Translations under genes and position numbers: made by a program | From: Aphelenchoides besseyi | Taxonomy: Eukaryota > Nematoda > Chromadorea > Rhabditida > Aphelenchoididae | Assembly (NCBI GenBank): GCA_024699855.1 | Contig: JAMPIQ010000003.1 | Span: 6,944,001 to 7,008,000 of the forward strand | Direction of reading: 5' to 3' | DNA length: 64,000 nt | Notes under the pieces: generated by a model | What the model was told of the DNA's origin: nothing | Seen by the model: only the letters and a program-made list of their open reading frames with translations | The model's database searches: none | Shown: positions 35,237-47,144 of the stretch, piece after piece | How positions within the stretch are numbered: position 1 is the stretch's first letter | Layout: each line of letters opens with the position of its first letter

Positions 35237-36245
35237 TCACGAAGACGAAGAAATTATCACGTAGCGAACGACCAGTCCCAGAAGTACGACACTTGTAAGC
35301 ATCAACGCGTTTGCCACCAACGAAGAGCTTTCCCTATGAAACTGCCTGTAAGTGTGAGAAACAAGCGAAAACAAAAGCAAAAACCTAATGTTTTTTACAA
35401 AAACTTAATTGAAGGTTATCATTTGTTTAGCTGATCCAAAATCAAAACGCTCAAAATACTTACGTTTTTGGAGCCTCGGTTTCCTGAGTCGTGGAAATGT
35501 TTTCGGTTAGTCCCTGAATGCGTCGTTCTTCTTCCAACTCGACACGCAGTTTGTTCGCCAACTCCTCGAAGACCGAACAAAACACTGGATCTTTTAAATT
35601 GAATTCACGAGAACGTCGAGCCAACATTTTCTTTTCCTGAGTCGATGTGTTGATTGATCCCAATGTTTGAGCGTTTTCACTAAAAAACAATCTATGAGAT
35701 GCATTGCAGAATTCAATGACCAACTTCATAAACGAAATCAAACCGGTGAGAATAGTCGAAACAGTCCACGATGGATTCCAACTGCAACCCAATCATACAA
35801 TCCCCGAAACTAATCAAACTCACGTATCCTGCAACAAACGGATTGATAATTTTGATTTGTTTACGACCTACCGGATGGAAATCCGAGATTGATAAGCACA
35901 GACGTGTGTTAGTTTGAAAGCGGCCATTAGGCGAGATCCTAAAAATCGTTGAAAGAAAGGTTTATTCACTACAATCTTACATGTAAATAGCGGGCGGTCG
36001 AAATGGAAAATCAGCGGGAAAGACGAGTTTCCCATGATAATAACCGCCATCGTATGGAGTATCCGGACATCCAATCAAACAGTAGTGCCACTCGAGAATA
36101 TCCGATTGAAGTGGAGCTAAAAAACGAATAAGTGAATGTTGCAATTCGTTTTCTCACCGGCAACGGCATAAGGAACTGGATCTTTGATAAGTTTCTGATA
36201 ATCCTTCTTGAGTCGTTTCACAGCGTTTAAAGTTGGACCACCCAT
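35237..36245 (-). CDS. ube2j2: Ubiquitin-conjugating enzyme E2 J2 (Ubc6 type)
   Basis: This is a tail-anchored E2 of the endoplasmic reticulum acting in ERAD. Seven exons join in frame. The start ATG 36245 ([20 protein letters not shown]) is preceded by an acceptor-type TTTTTAG. The UBC core reads [40 protein letters not shown], then [20 protein letters not shown] with the active-site Cys in R-L-C-L-S and [19 protein letters not shown]. After a charged linker (RREFNLKD-type block, [10 protein letters not shown]), the last exon gives the tail anchor ([20 protein letters not shown]). The tail anchor is intact, so membrane insertion is expected. Confidence 0.94.
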
Positions 36246-36531
36246 TGGAAAAGAAGACCAGAAGCTAAAAAGTCCAATTAGCGAACCGATTGCACAAGAA
36301 AATATTATCGTTGGTCGAAATGACCAGTGATCGAAGAAAAACAAACTTGATAATTAATGCAAATTATTATTCGACTTGGTGAAACTCGGTAGGAAATTTC
36401 GATAAATTAAAATGTTCAATCACTTATATATGAATTTTTGGCTAAATTTAAAAAGAAAGACAAAAAATTAACGGAAGCGAATTTCATATCTTTGAGGTCA
36501 ATTCTTTGGGTGGAAATCGTTTCCTCGTGAT

Positions 36532-37301
36532 TTATTGCGGCCCTGTACGTCGAACTCGGGAGCCGGAGCTCGGTGGTGGTGGGAGAAAGGGAGTTGGTCC
36601 GGCAGTACCCGATCCACTTGGCGTCGTCGATGTCTTCGTTGACTTTTTCAATCCCTAAATCTAAATGTTCACAAAATCATAAATCGTAGGCTCACTCCAA
36701 TATTCACAGTAATAGTTTGCCCTTCCTTGAAGCCCAAATCCAATTTCGGTGTGTTATCTTCCTTCACGAGCTCGTGGTCTCGTTTAACAGATTTAAAATG
36801 ATCTTGAACGGCCACATTTAAATCGAACGAATCTCCACGATCAGCGAATCCTAAAAATTGAACGAAACAATTTTACACGTTTTAAACAAACAAACCGATT
36901 CCAACAAATGCGGTCTGCCCGTTATCGTTGCGAAGTCGGATAACGAAGTACCGCGAGGAATCGGTTACTGCCTCGAAGTCAACACCGTTCGCCTCAGTGA
37001 TCGGTGCTTTTGCGTAGAGAACACCTAAAAAGACTAGTCAAATCTTTTGTATTATTGAAACAATTACCTGTATTCTTGTCCTCCAGTCGAATTTCCAACT
37101 TATCACCAATGCTTACCAATCTTAAGCGTCCGGTCCAATCGGGAGCGTCTAAATTCCATTCAGATGCTCTAAAATGTTGTGCGGCTGAATGGATTGGTCC
37201 TTGTCAATAACGAACTTGTGTCCTTTGCTCACACCGAGTGGTGGAATTCGAAACATGAAAACTTCGCTTTTCACTAGCAAAATCCGCTCATAAACGTCCA
37301 T
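36532..37301 (-). CDS. necap: NECAP, adaptin-ear-binding coat protein
   Basis: NECAP binds AP-2 and regulates clathrin-coated vesicle formation. Exons from ATG 37301 encode the PH-like NECAP domain: [20 protein letters not shown], the diagnostic [16 protein letters not shown], then [37 protein letters not shown] and [20 protein letters not shown]. The C-terminal part is [16 protein letters not shown] followed by a Pro/Ser-rich tail ending RRTGPQ, as in other NECAPs. The junction into the DAPDWTGR exon splits a Lys codon. It appears to be the first gene of the four-gene minus-strand secretory/endocytic run. Confidence 0.93.
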
Positions 37302-37759
37302 ACTGACTTCTGATTAGAAATACAATCGATGAACGATTAACTGTGAATTCCGAAACACAACGCGCCTAAACTTTAAGAATCCACGGGTCGTCATGAGAAA
37401 TCGATTTATTCTGCTTCTAATCGTCTGTGATTCCCCATTGGAAGCTGTGGCATTGTCCCTGACTGCCCACAAAGAAGTACGGTAACGGCTTCTTTTTTGA
37501 GGCTGCTCGCTGTCAGCCAGCGAACTTGCACGTGCTTTCTGGTCGCTGTAAATCGTTATATATTCGATTTTCTTTGTTAATTTTTCTTCACCTCGAATGT
37601 CCAATTCTTTTCGCATGTTTTCTTGACCATTTTACTTTAAAATACTCGATCTTATTTTTAACTTTGCATTAAATTAAAGAAGAATTGCTCAAACTTACTC
37701 GAGTATCAGACAGAGCTGACTAATTCGAATTATTTCTACGATTTAGATTTGAGCGACCA
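37302..37759. other. Region between divergent NECAP and FZR1, one doubtful exon
   Basis: About 460 bases hold the promoters of NECAP (minus) and FZR1 (plus). A minus-strand ATG at 37616 opens a basic, Ser/Arg-rich frame (MRKELDIRG, then after a possible 46-base intron, ARASSLADSEQPQKRS). It could be a small upstream gene of the same run, but its 3' end merges into the NECAP start region and I do not call it. An acceptor-like GATTTAG lies before the FZR1 ATG. Confidence 0.4.
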
Positions 37760-39511
37760 ATGGACCCACAGAGTCCTATAGGCAGCCCCGATCCACGATG
37801 TTCATCACCTCCGCTCTACACTCCCGTAATTTTTCCAGTTTGTTGACCATATTTTGTTTTGTTTTACAGAATGGATCTCCTCACAAAACGCCAACGAAAT
37901 ATCGTCCCGATGGCGGTGATCGCTATATTCCCTTACGACAACCGTCGAATAAATGGGAGACCAAATACGCCGCATTGTCCGCTTCTCCACTACTTGATGC
38001 CAATGCCAAACGTACTCTATCCGATACAAGCCCTCGAGAGCAGAACAGTCCGAACACGTCCAACTCAAATAACGCGGCCAATGCAAATCCCGTTGAAGAT
38101 CATTCTCACGACACACTTACGCATCGAGCATTACTTCAAAACGAACTTCTTAATCACACAATTGTTGATATCCGAGTAAGTCTTTTGCTTGATGTACTTA
38201 AATATTTCTACTGTCTTTAGAATGATTACGACGGTTCAGAAGTCCAAGTGATGGAACGAAAGCAAAGTGAAATGCTTTTTCTTTTTGGGCATCGAACGCC
38301 ACAGAAATATGGCATCGCTTCCTCATCAACGAATTCAATGTTTACGCGAAGTCCTCTTACGGTCGACAGTGTACGATTGTTGAAGTCGCCAAAAAAACCA
38401 CAACGTAAAGTACCTCGTAATCCGTACAAAGTAAAAATCCTCTACAAATAAATCAATTAACATTTTGATTCCAGGTTTTGGACGCACCCGAACTACAAGA
38501 CGACTTCTATCTGAATTTGGTGGATTGGTCATCTTTGAATATGCTTTCGGTTGGACTGAGTTCGTGTGTCTACTTGTGGAGTGCCTGCAACAGTCAAGTG
38601 GTCAAACTATGCGATTTAGCAACAGACAACGACTCCGTTACTTCTGTTCAATGGGCAGAGCGTGGCGAGTTTCTGGCTGTTGGTACACAGAAAGGAAACT
38701 TGCAAATTTGGGACACTCATGCACAAACCAAAATCCACGATATGCCGGGACATCAATCGCGAATCGGATGTTTGGCTTGGAATGCAGATACGATTTGCTC
38801 CGGTTCACGTGATCGCTTTATTATCCATCGAGATCTTCGACAAAGCAACGCACCTGAAAGAATCTTGAATGCACATAGGCAGGAAGTCTGTGGCTTGAAA
38901 TGGTCTCCAAACAAAGAATACTTGGCTTCGGGTGGCAACGATAATCAGCTATTGATTTGGACTCTTCGAAAAAACGAGCCCGTGCAAACGCATTCGGAAC
39001 ACAATGCAGCAGTGAAAGCTGTTGCTTGGTCTCCGCATCATCACGGTGTTTTGGTTTCTGGTGGTGGAACTGCTGATCGATCTCTGCGTTTTTGGAATAC
39101 TCTTACTGGCCAATCGATGCAATGTATTGAAACTGGTTCACAGGTTTGCAAGTAAGTTCCCTAATGAATCTCTAGTTCTAATTGACGCTTTTTAGCGTGG
39201 CTTGGTCTAAACATTCGTCGGAACTTGTCTCAACACACGGATATTCTTACAATCAAGTTATTTTATGGAAATATCCCAGTATGCAGCCGATTGTAAAATT
39301 GGGCGGTCACACTCAACGAGTTTTGTATTTGGTAATACTGAAACATATTACAAATATTAATTTCAATACCTTACAGGCTATGTCTCCGGATGGTGAGTCT
39401 ATTGTCACCGGTGCAGGTGATGAGACATTACGGTTTTGGCACGTTTTCTCAAAGTCTAGTCATCAACGGACAAATCGTTCAGCTCTTAATTTACATTCCT
39501 CAATACGTTAA
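37760..39511 (+). CDS. fzr-1: Fizzy-related/Cdh1, APC/C activator
   Basis: Cdh1 brings substrates to the anaphase-promoting complex and keeps it active in late mitosis and G1. Six or more exons give about 460 residues. The N-terminal C-box is intact ([10 protein letters not shown]). The conserved linker [23 protein letters not shown] precedes a seven-blade WD40 propeller ([14 protein letters not shown]; [74 protein letters not shown]). The protein ends in Ile-Arg, the IR motif that docks onto the APC/C TPR subunits. All functional motifs are present. An acceptor-type AG precedes the start, and rps-0 follows after 164 bases. Confidence 0.95.
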
Positions 39512-39675
39512 ATTATAATAAATTGTACAGCTCGATTAACAACAATGTGGTTTATTCAACAGCGTTTTTCTCGCTATGATATCTTTCAGAATACTTTTCG
39601 TATTCGTTTTGATCTCAATTTTAGGGCTCCCTTTGTTCTTTTACAAACAAGCACAAACTTTCAAAAGCGTTTAGA

Positions 39676-40699
39676 ATGTCTGGTGGTCACTCTGAACTGA
39701 AGCTGAGCCCTGATGATGCATACAAACTTCTCGTTTGTGACACCCATCTCGGCGTTTCAACTGTCGACTTCCAAAGTCAGCAGTACGTTTTCAAACGTCG
39801 TGCAGATGGTCAGTACTTTAAATTTGATTTTTAAACTACTTGTCTTTCAGGAATCAATTTGATTAATCTCGAGAAGACTTGGGAGAAATTGCTTTTCGCA
39901 GCACGTGCAATTGCAGCCGTTGAGAATCCGGCTGAAGTTTGCGTTGTTTCGGCTCGTCCGTACGCTCAACGCGCACTTTTGAAGTTTGCCGCGCATACCG
40001 GTGCAACTTCAATTGTTGGCCGTTTTGTGCCCGGATCATTCACCAATCAAATTCAAAAGAACTTTAAGGAGCCACGGCTCATTATCGTTTCGGATCCACG
40101 TGTTGATCATCAAGCCATCAATGAGGCTTCGTATGTCAACATTCCGGTGATTTCGTTTACCAACACCGATTCGCCGTTGAAATATGTTGACATTGCAATT
40201 CCATGCAACAACAAAGTAATTTGAAAAGAAGAACAATTAAACATCAGTTTTCTGCAGGGAATTCAATCTATCGGTTTGATGTGGTGGTTGTTAGCACGTG
40301 AAGTTCTTCGTCTTCGTGGAAAGATCATTGTCAACAAGACTGATTTTATGTTGGACGAAAAGGTCATTATGCCTGATTTGTACTTTTACCGTGATCCGGA
40401 AGAACAAAAGAAGGAGGAAATTGGCGAAGAACTTGAAGAAAAACGCGATGTGTTCGCTGAAGGGAACTTGAAAACCGAAGACGTGAGTACAACTTAAAGA
40501 CTACTTGCTACATATCGTTAAATTTCAGTTCAATCCATCGGTTCCTGGCACTGAACCAATGAAAATGGACTTCCAATATCAACGTATTGACGATTGGGCT
40601 GCTGCTTCCGAACACGTCGCTGACTCTACACCATTGGAGCAAAGCAATGCTCCCACTCAAGCCGCAACCTGGGCTTCTGCTGGTGGTGACGAATGGTAA
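39676..40699 (+). CDS. rps-0: Small ribosomal subunit protein SA (uS2)
   Basis: This is the cytoplasmic uS2 protein (RPSA, laminin-receptor homolog). Four exons from ATG 39676 ([20 protein letters not shown]) to TAA 40699 give about 280 residues. Landmarks are [19 protein letters not shown] (as [10 protein letters not shown]), [80 protein letters not shown] and [16 protein letters not shown]. The acidic tail ends [12 protein letters not shown], typical of the animal protein. A GTTTAG acceptor sits one base before the ATG, consistent with trans-splicing. Confidence 0.97.
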
Positions 40700-40901
40700 A
40701 CGGAATTGTTGGGAACGAACGTTTGATGTGGCTGCGATGTTTTAGTCCCCAAAAATGTTGACATTGTTTTTGTTAATGCAGCAATTATTAAAATTATGTT
40801 GAACTGTTTATTAGTTGAGTTTGACACTTGAAATCAAAACAAGCACCACTTCAAAATCTCATGGAAGTTAGAAATTTGAATAAGAGCATTAAGCAAGTTA
40901 T

Positions 40902-41362
40902 ATGAAACTTTTTGGTTCATTTTCGGGCCTTGACTTGATCAGTCCAATGGAAGTACTGACTGGAAACCAATATCTGATCGTTCTTGTCGTCTTGGTTTTT
41001 GTTCTGATTGTTTTGATTCTGTGCATCAAAACCACTTCGTCGGTCTGCGTGTCCAAACTCACTGGTTGTTATCGTCGTCCGCCGTTGAGTTTCTGTTTGA
41101 ATCACTCGATCCAACCGAATGTAAGTCGTTTGTTGATTGCACGAATCTTTTCTAGACCTTGACTGCTTCACCGACAGCTGTTGAGGCGGTAACCAATTCA
41201 GAGGACAGTGGATCGGTTGATCTTTCGGTCGCTCATTCTGCTCATTCCAAGGCGCCAGAAACTCAGAGTTCGTCTACTGGCTTCGTGATCATTCCACTCG
41301 ACGATAACGAAGATCCGAAAGTTGTCAGTCGCTCTTCGTTCATTCGTTGGCTTCAAGAATGA
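40902..41362 (+). CDS. Small single-pass membrane protein
   Basis: Two exons (junction after QPN, about 41121-41156) give about 141 residues. One strong helix (LIVLVVLVFVLIVLILCI) near residues 24-42 is followed by a Cys-containing basic stretch (CVSKLTGCYRRPPLSF) and a Ser/Thr/Ala-rich tail ending SSFIRWLQE. No signal peptide is separate from the helix, so it is probably a signal-anchor. It lies 202 bases after rps-0 on the same strand. Family not recognised. Confidence 0.65.
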
Positions 41363-41550
41363 AGAACTGAGTTTCGAGCAAATAAACAGAGACGTTTTCT
41401 GCGGCCGTCAAAATCGAATCAAATGTTTTATTAGATAAAAGCAAACAGTAAACAATAAAACGATGGAAATCCCAAATAGAGGCGATATACAAAGGTAATC
41501 TGTTGGCAGCTAGGAAAAGATCGAACAAAAGCGAAGGAATCTGACAACTC

Positions 41551-44500
41551 TTATTCCCAAGTAATGACTTCTTTGGAGTTGGCCAGAATGGTCGATTCGG
41601 CATTTTCTCGACCACAACTTGCACAAATTGCGTGTAGTAGGTTGGGTGGGAACTCGGTAGTCACGTAGTTGATGTGTGTAGCCAAAGTCAAAGGCAAGCG
41701 CTTGACTCCTGGAATGGAGACGTGATGTTGAAGTCGCATGATGTTGAGTTGGCTGAAATCAATGGTCAATGGTTAGACAAGAAGGGCACTTGCTTCAAAT
41801 CGATCATTCCATTGGGTGTGACGAAGAGAAACCCCAGTGTTCCTTCACAAGCACCACTATTGTAGCCGATAAATGGTTCTCGATCGATGTTCTTTAGTTG
41901 ATCTTTGGCAGCAAACAGGTCTTCGGGAGTGTAGCTGCTCATGTCACTGCCGTTCGTGTTCAGCAAGCAGAAACGCGTGTGCAGATAGCGCATAACTGCA
42001 GTTGGTGTCCAAACCAACCATTTGCTGTTGCAACGTGTGCAGCGATTGTTCATTTCATTCAAATCAACGACCAGACGTTCCATTTGAAGAAACTGGTTCA
42101 GTTGCACGTCCAAAGTGGTACTCGAAGCGGCAATGTCGAGAACACGACCAAAGAACGGAAACTGCAAACAGCAGATAAACCAATTGGAAGTCTTTTTAGT
42201 CGGAACTTACTTTGTTTACTGCCTTTCCACAAGTCAAAATGCGCATTTCGGAATCCGCATAGCAATGATTGAATATGACGATTGGATCGTTTCCGGACAG
42301 AACACTCAGACCACAACGACGAAGAAGGATGCCGAGTTGGGAGCACATGGAGTCGGCGATGTAACGTCGAGTCGAGGCGGACTGAAGGTTATTGGCACCG
42401 GCGACTTGAAGCTTATTGTTGCTGTTCTGAAGTTGCATTCAAGACAGTTGATGACTACTGGCTACCAACCTGAATGATTGTAGTGAGCTCATCGTTCGTG
42501 AAATGTTGAGCTTTGGTTTTCCTTCCCGCACGATCAGTTCCATTGCTCGAAGAGTTCGATCCGGAATCACAATCCGAATTGGCGTTCTTGATCGGCCATT
42601 GCATTGGACTGAGGAGACGGTTTGTTTCTTCCTGTCCGATTCTAATCAACAATTAGATTGTCTTGTTTTCTTCTTACTCTCTTGTCAGTTGCTTGTTTAG
42701 TTTTGCGTAAATCGTAATACAAAGATACGAATCCAAGGCCGCGTATTTGAGCTGTTTTTTGCGCAGAGGTCTGAAAGTCCAGACGGACGACTGTTCGGAT
42801 TTGAGCACTCGGATCTGCATGTACTTGTTGCTTATTTCCGCCAAGTTGATGCTACTCGGCGGTTCCTCCTCGAACAATTGTTGGTAGATTTCGTTTTTGT
42901 CATGAGAGAGCTACAAGAAGCGAATCGTGCTCGAGCTCTTTGTTGACCACTTACTTTCTCGAAGACATTACGTAGACAGATCATGTTTCCGTTCTTCGGA
43001 TAGTCGGTTTGAAGCAAGAACGGGAAGTTGTGCAGAATCGTTTTGAGATCACTTTCCAATGCAAAACCTAAAACCATGCTTGTGTCAGTGTCATTCGTTC
43101 GCCAGCTAGCCGTAAAACTTGTTGTCCATGGCCAGTAACTTGGAGAACAACGTCGACCATTGGGTTTGAGTGAACTGATGGGTTATGGCAAAGGCAGCAA
43201 CGTCAAGCAACATTGTCTGTTTGAGTGTCGAGATCTGCAACAGGCCAAGACTGAAAAACGAAGGGAAACTAGTGCTCAAAAGACCGAACTCACGTTCCCA
43301 CTTCGCCCGAGTAACTTTGTTCCCATTCGGCATCGAAACCGAATTTCGTGTTCTTCTCGAGAAAGGGATAGAAGAGTGATTCCAACTCATGAGGCTGATC
43401 GATCAGCGTCACCACGTGAGCTCCATCGTTCAACAGACTCAGACTATTTGGCATCTTGTAGGTGGTGTATTCCTTTTCCAGTTTGCTGCACCTGAAAGAA
43501 ACCTTCATGAGGAGATGTGGCGCCATGACTTGCTCTTTGGTCGCTTGCTTTTGCGCATCCTTCCAATTCTCTTCGCACTGTCCTTTCAACTCCAACGGCC
43601 AGTTTTCTTGTGGAACGTTCAGATAGGCAACGTAGAACATTGCTTGACTTCTATCTTTGACGGCAATGAACTTGAGCACCGCGTACTGCATCTGATCGTC
43701 GCCGTTCATTAGATGCAGAACATTCTGCTGAACAATGTCCGTGTCTTTGTTCGCGGCTTCTTGGCTCTTCGGATAAACGTGTATGAGATGACGCATCTTG
43801 CGAACGAAAACTGCATTTGGAATAAGCGACTCGTTGAGTTCGGCTCTGATTCGCAGGTTATTGATGTACTTGAGCATTTGCGATTCGGACACCGCTATGA
43901 CCATTTCACGCGCCAATTTGAGCTCCTTCTGTGGACCGCGTGGTGGAACTTTCTGGTACTGAGACTTGTAGAGAGCAACAGAGTCGTCCAAGTAGCGGAC
44001 CATTTTCAAGATGGCGTCTGGAAACGAATGAGTGGTCATTAGATTCAGAATGGTCCCAATGTGCGCCTTCTCGTTATTACGAGAGTCGATGGCCGCACGA
44101 GCAATGATCTGAAACCGAGAATAGGAATCGAAACAAAATGGCTGCAAACCTTTTCGACGTTGCACTGACTAATGCAATTCGAATAGAAAGCCCATGGCAG
44201 AACGCGACCCAAATCGTTGTCTATTTGACTCTAAGAATCAATTTGTTTGATTATGGAAAGAGATCTCAGCTTACGTCCAAGAAAGCAGAGAACTTTGCGG
44301 TGATGATCTCATTCTGGAACAAATGAGCGAACTTGTCGTACCAACGAGTAGCCAACGCCAACTTGAAAACGGCGTTCTACAATTCGACAGAGATCTTTCC
44401 AGTGTGTAACCGAACTTACCACACGACTTTCGGATTCGTACTCCAATTTCGACTGTGCTTTTTGGAGACGAGAGCTCTCCATGTCGTTGATGTAAGCCAT

Positions 44501-44716
44501 GAATCGACGCAGAATCGTCAGTCTGCGGATGGTGGTGTCGGGCGGTTCGAGTTCTGTTGATTTTGTGCTTGTGCTGAGCAGTATGTCAATGAAAGTGGCA
44601 TAAAGACGCTTTTTGTTGTCGCTTTGTTCGTACAATTGATCCAACTGGTTTTCGTATTTGCTCAGATTTTGGCCATCGACCAGTTCGGACAAGTCGATCG
44701 AGATATTTAGTGGCAT
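41551..44716 (-). CDS. mut-7: MUT-7/EXD3-type 3'-5' exonuclease
   Basis: MUT-7 proteins combine an RNase D-type DEDDy exonuclease with a C-terminal Mut7-C RNase domain and, in Caenorhabditis, act in mutator foci for siRNA amplification and transposon silencing. The start at 44716 (MPLNISIDLSELVDG) follows a TTTCAG acceptor. A long helical N-terminal part (for example NEIITAKFSAFLD and DAILKMVRYLDDSVALYKSQ) leads to the exonuclease: KFGFDAEWE (Exo I, D and E), KQTMLLDVAAFAI, MDNKFYGFALESDLKTI (Exo II) and LKYAALDSYLCITIYAKL (Exo III, Y and D). Mut7-C follows: RRYIADSMCSQLGILLRRCG, with a NNRCTRCNSKW zinc-ribbon. The last junction (near 41753-41771) is uncertain; the final exon reads INYVTTEFPPNLLHAICASC. 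Confidence 0.85.
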
Positions 44717-45148
44717 ATTGTGGATACAATTCCGACGCTCCAACTGAAATTGAAAGGCTATAACCACTGGAACATCGAGAAATCAAATGTCGAAGACGTG
44801 TAGAAAGCGAGGAAACAAATGATTGATGCAATCGACCGTTTGAATCATGTGCGAAAGAAGCTGATTCGGCGATTAACGATCCCGGTGAATGAAGAGCAAT
44901 TGTTGGCGCCTTTAATGTTAACCTTATTTGCAACTACGAACTTGAAATGACATGGTCATAATACTCATAATCTGAACATTAAATGGCAGTGAAATTCTCA
45001 GAAACACTTGACTGCTTGAAGGTCCGTATTGACTCGCATTCGTCGGCGCCTTTGAACGAGTTCGTGTTGAAGAGGTGCATCTCGAGCTTATGAGTGAGTC
45101 GAAAACAACCATTCAAATGGGGAGAAAGGAGTTTATTGAGCAGGAAAG
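44717..45148. other. Spacer without a supported gene
   Basis: This lies between the MUT-7 start and the 3' end of the next minus-strand gene. Open frames are short and unpatterned. Confidence 0.4.
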
Positions 45149-46014
45149 TCACGAAATCGGCAGATGGACACTGTTCTTCATTGGTCGGAGCTCAACGATC
45201 ACAGATTGAGCAGTACGACTTGATTGTCTGAAACAAAGTTTGACGATCAGTTCGGGGAACACTCACGTTTTGTCTTCTTTGATTGCCGGTTTCTCCTGTT
45301 GACTGGGAAGTAGTTCGGCCGTTTTGAGTGGTTCTGTCGACTTAGGCCAACCAGGGGGTCCATTTGACGGTTGAGCTGCAGCCGGCAACGGTTCCTCATC
45401 GAAACTCTCGGCTGGTGGTCCGTCAATGAGAAGTGGTTCTCGACTCAAACGACGCTCCCGTTCAATTGCTCGCTGAACATCAATTCGAATCGTAGTGCTG
45501 AGAAGGCCTACCCGACTTTTGATCTTTGCCAAGTAGTTGGAGGCCCGTTTCAAGTCTCGATCCGACAACGTTTTTGCGGACTGAGTCACTTTTGTCGCCT
45601 GTTGAGTTTCGGCAACATAAACGGGTTTGGTTCTGAGCTTTCGACGTTTGGATTTTCCGTTTGGATTGTCCGAATTGGATCCACCCGAACACTTTTTCTT
45701 TGCGTCGAATGGACTGTCGATAACCGTGTTTCTTGTTCGAGGATTTGGCGTCATTCCCGCTTCATCGACACTTCTTCCAAGTCCCGGCGTTTGGGTCTGA
45801 AGTCGAGTGTCGCCGGTCGTTTGTGTTAGATTGCACAGGTAGTCGTTGGATAATTCCAGTGACTTGTGTTTTCTTTGGTCGGAGCTCTTTGATTGCTTTT
45901 TGCGTAAACAACACACAAACAGAGCCGATGAGTCTGAAGGCTAGATGAACAACAGAAGATGTGGGACTTACAAAGAAGCATAGGCGTACACGTCCCAAAG
46001 AACTCAAACGCCAT
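45149..46014 (-). CDS. Unknown single-pass membrane protein with basic tail
   Basis: Three exons from ATG 46014 give about 250 residues. The N-terminus MAFEFFGTCTPMLLYSSALF runs into CCLRKKQSKSS, a short membrane segment with Cys followed by a basic stop-transfer. The rest is disordered and rich in Ser, Lys, Pro and Thr (KSKRRKLRTKPVYVAE, PAAAQPSNGPPGWPK). The last intron (39 bases) extends the frame past KEDKT to end SVHLPIS. It faces the MSP-domain gene head to head with 165 bases between, so the two may share a promoter. No family recognised. Confidence 0.6.
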
Positions 46015-46179
46015 TTCCACGAATGCAAATCAAAAGAATGATCGTGATCTTGGCCGCAAACTTGAGGTCTTTCGAAGACCAGTTGCGTTCCGCATTCATG
46101 CAAGTGGGAAACTTGTCTCTTGATTCGGTTTATTTCGATTTGAGTTTTGGTTGCGATTGGTTGCTTCGATTTTCTCTCA

Positions 46180-46677
46180 ATGACCGAGCGCAACTTCCAG
46201 TTGGATGTTGAGCCGAAGAAAAGGGTGGGACAGAAGATGGTGGTTCTCAAGACCATTTCAATTTCAGTTGTTGATCAGCGGCGACTTATCTACGGAAATA
46301 ACCACAACGATGCGCATTACGAACAAAAGCGATTCCCGTCAAGCGTTCAAAGTCAAGTGCAGTCGAAACGATTTGTTTCGCATTCGTCCGGCGATGGGAA
46401 CGTTGGATTATGGTCAGAGCACGGAAGTGCTCATCACTTACAAGTAAGCAACAGCTTTTGATAGTTGATCACGCGGTTCCAGACCACAAGCCGACTATAA
46501 ACCGATTTCTGATCGTCATCACTTTGCCATCTATCACATTCCCGCACCGGAAGGATCCACTGCTACAGGTGAGTTTGAGCAGTTGGACGACGATCAGCAA
46601 GTCTTGTTGCAGGGGCTTGGGCCGAACACTACGGAGAAGCACAAGGGGAACTGCGAATCAAAGTCTTTTTCGAGTGA
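46180..46677 (+). CDS. MSP-domain protein
   Basis: This is a small protein built almost entirely of a major sperm protein (MSP) immunoglobulin-like fold. Four exons from ATG 46180 (MTERNFQLDVEPKKR) give about 124 residues. The fold landmarks are STEITTTMRITNKSDSRQAF, KVKCSRNDLFRIRPAMGTL and DYGQSTEVLITY. After two more introns come DRHHFAIYHIPAPEGSTAT and the last strand ELRIKVFFE. Spacing matches the short MSP/SSP/MSD proteins of nematodes, which work in sperm motility or scaffold roles. It is not a canonical MSP but a divergent single-domain relative. Sperm expression is an inference. Confidence 0.82.
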
Positions 46678-47144
46678 TGTGTGAATCCATGCGGACAATA
46701 AACACCTGTAGCTTTCTGATGAGATTGCATTCAAGTGCTCGAAACGATTCTCGTTTCAATTCGAGTAGCAAATTGACCGCTGGAGACGCACTTCGTCTTC
46801 TTGTCCACTCAATAGTCTTTTATCGACAACTTTTGTGGCTTGTAATTATTGTCTTCAATTAGTGCCTTTTGTATTATTTTTTAGTTATACAAGAGTTGTT
46901 TTGTAAGCACTAAAGTTGTATATATTCAGAGAACTTGTGAAAAAACGAATAGCTAAACAAAACACGTCTTTCTTTGAAATTATCTTTGCTTCTACAACAC
47001 GCATCACGAATTATTGTCGCTCATGTGGCACGACAAGTAGTCCCAAGTGAGGTCGACGCTCAAGATGTGTCGTTCTTTTGTTCCTAAAGCCTTGAATGTT
47101 GCGTTCATGTGGTGCGTTCGAATTCTGCGATTTTGAACTAAGAG
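46678..47144. other. Spacer without a supported gene
   Basis: 3' flank of the MSP gene and upstream region of the next plus-strand gene. No coding pattern seen. Confidence 0.4.

Noticed and set aside
43160..44042. Three long plus-strand open frames
   Set aside because: They are antisense to the MUT-7 exonuclease exons; the minus strand carries the conserved motifs and the plus frames have none. Codon bias of the real gene keeps the opposite strand open.
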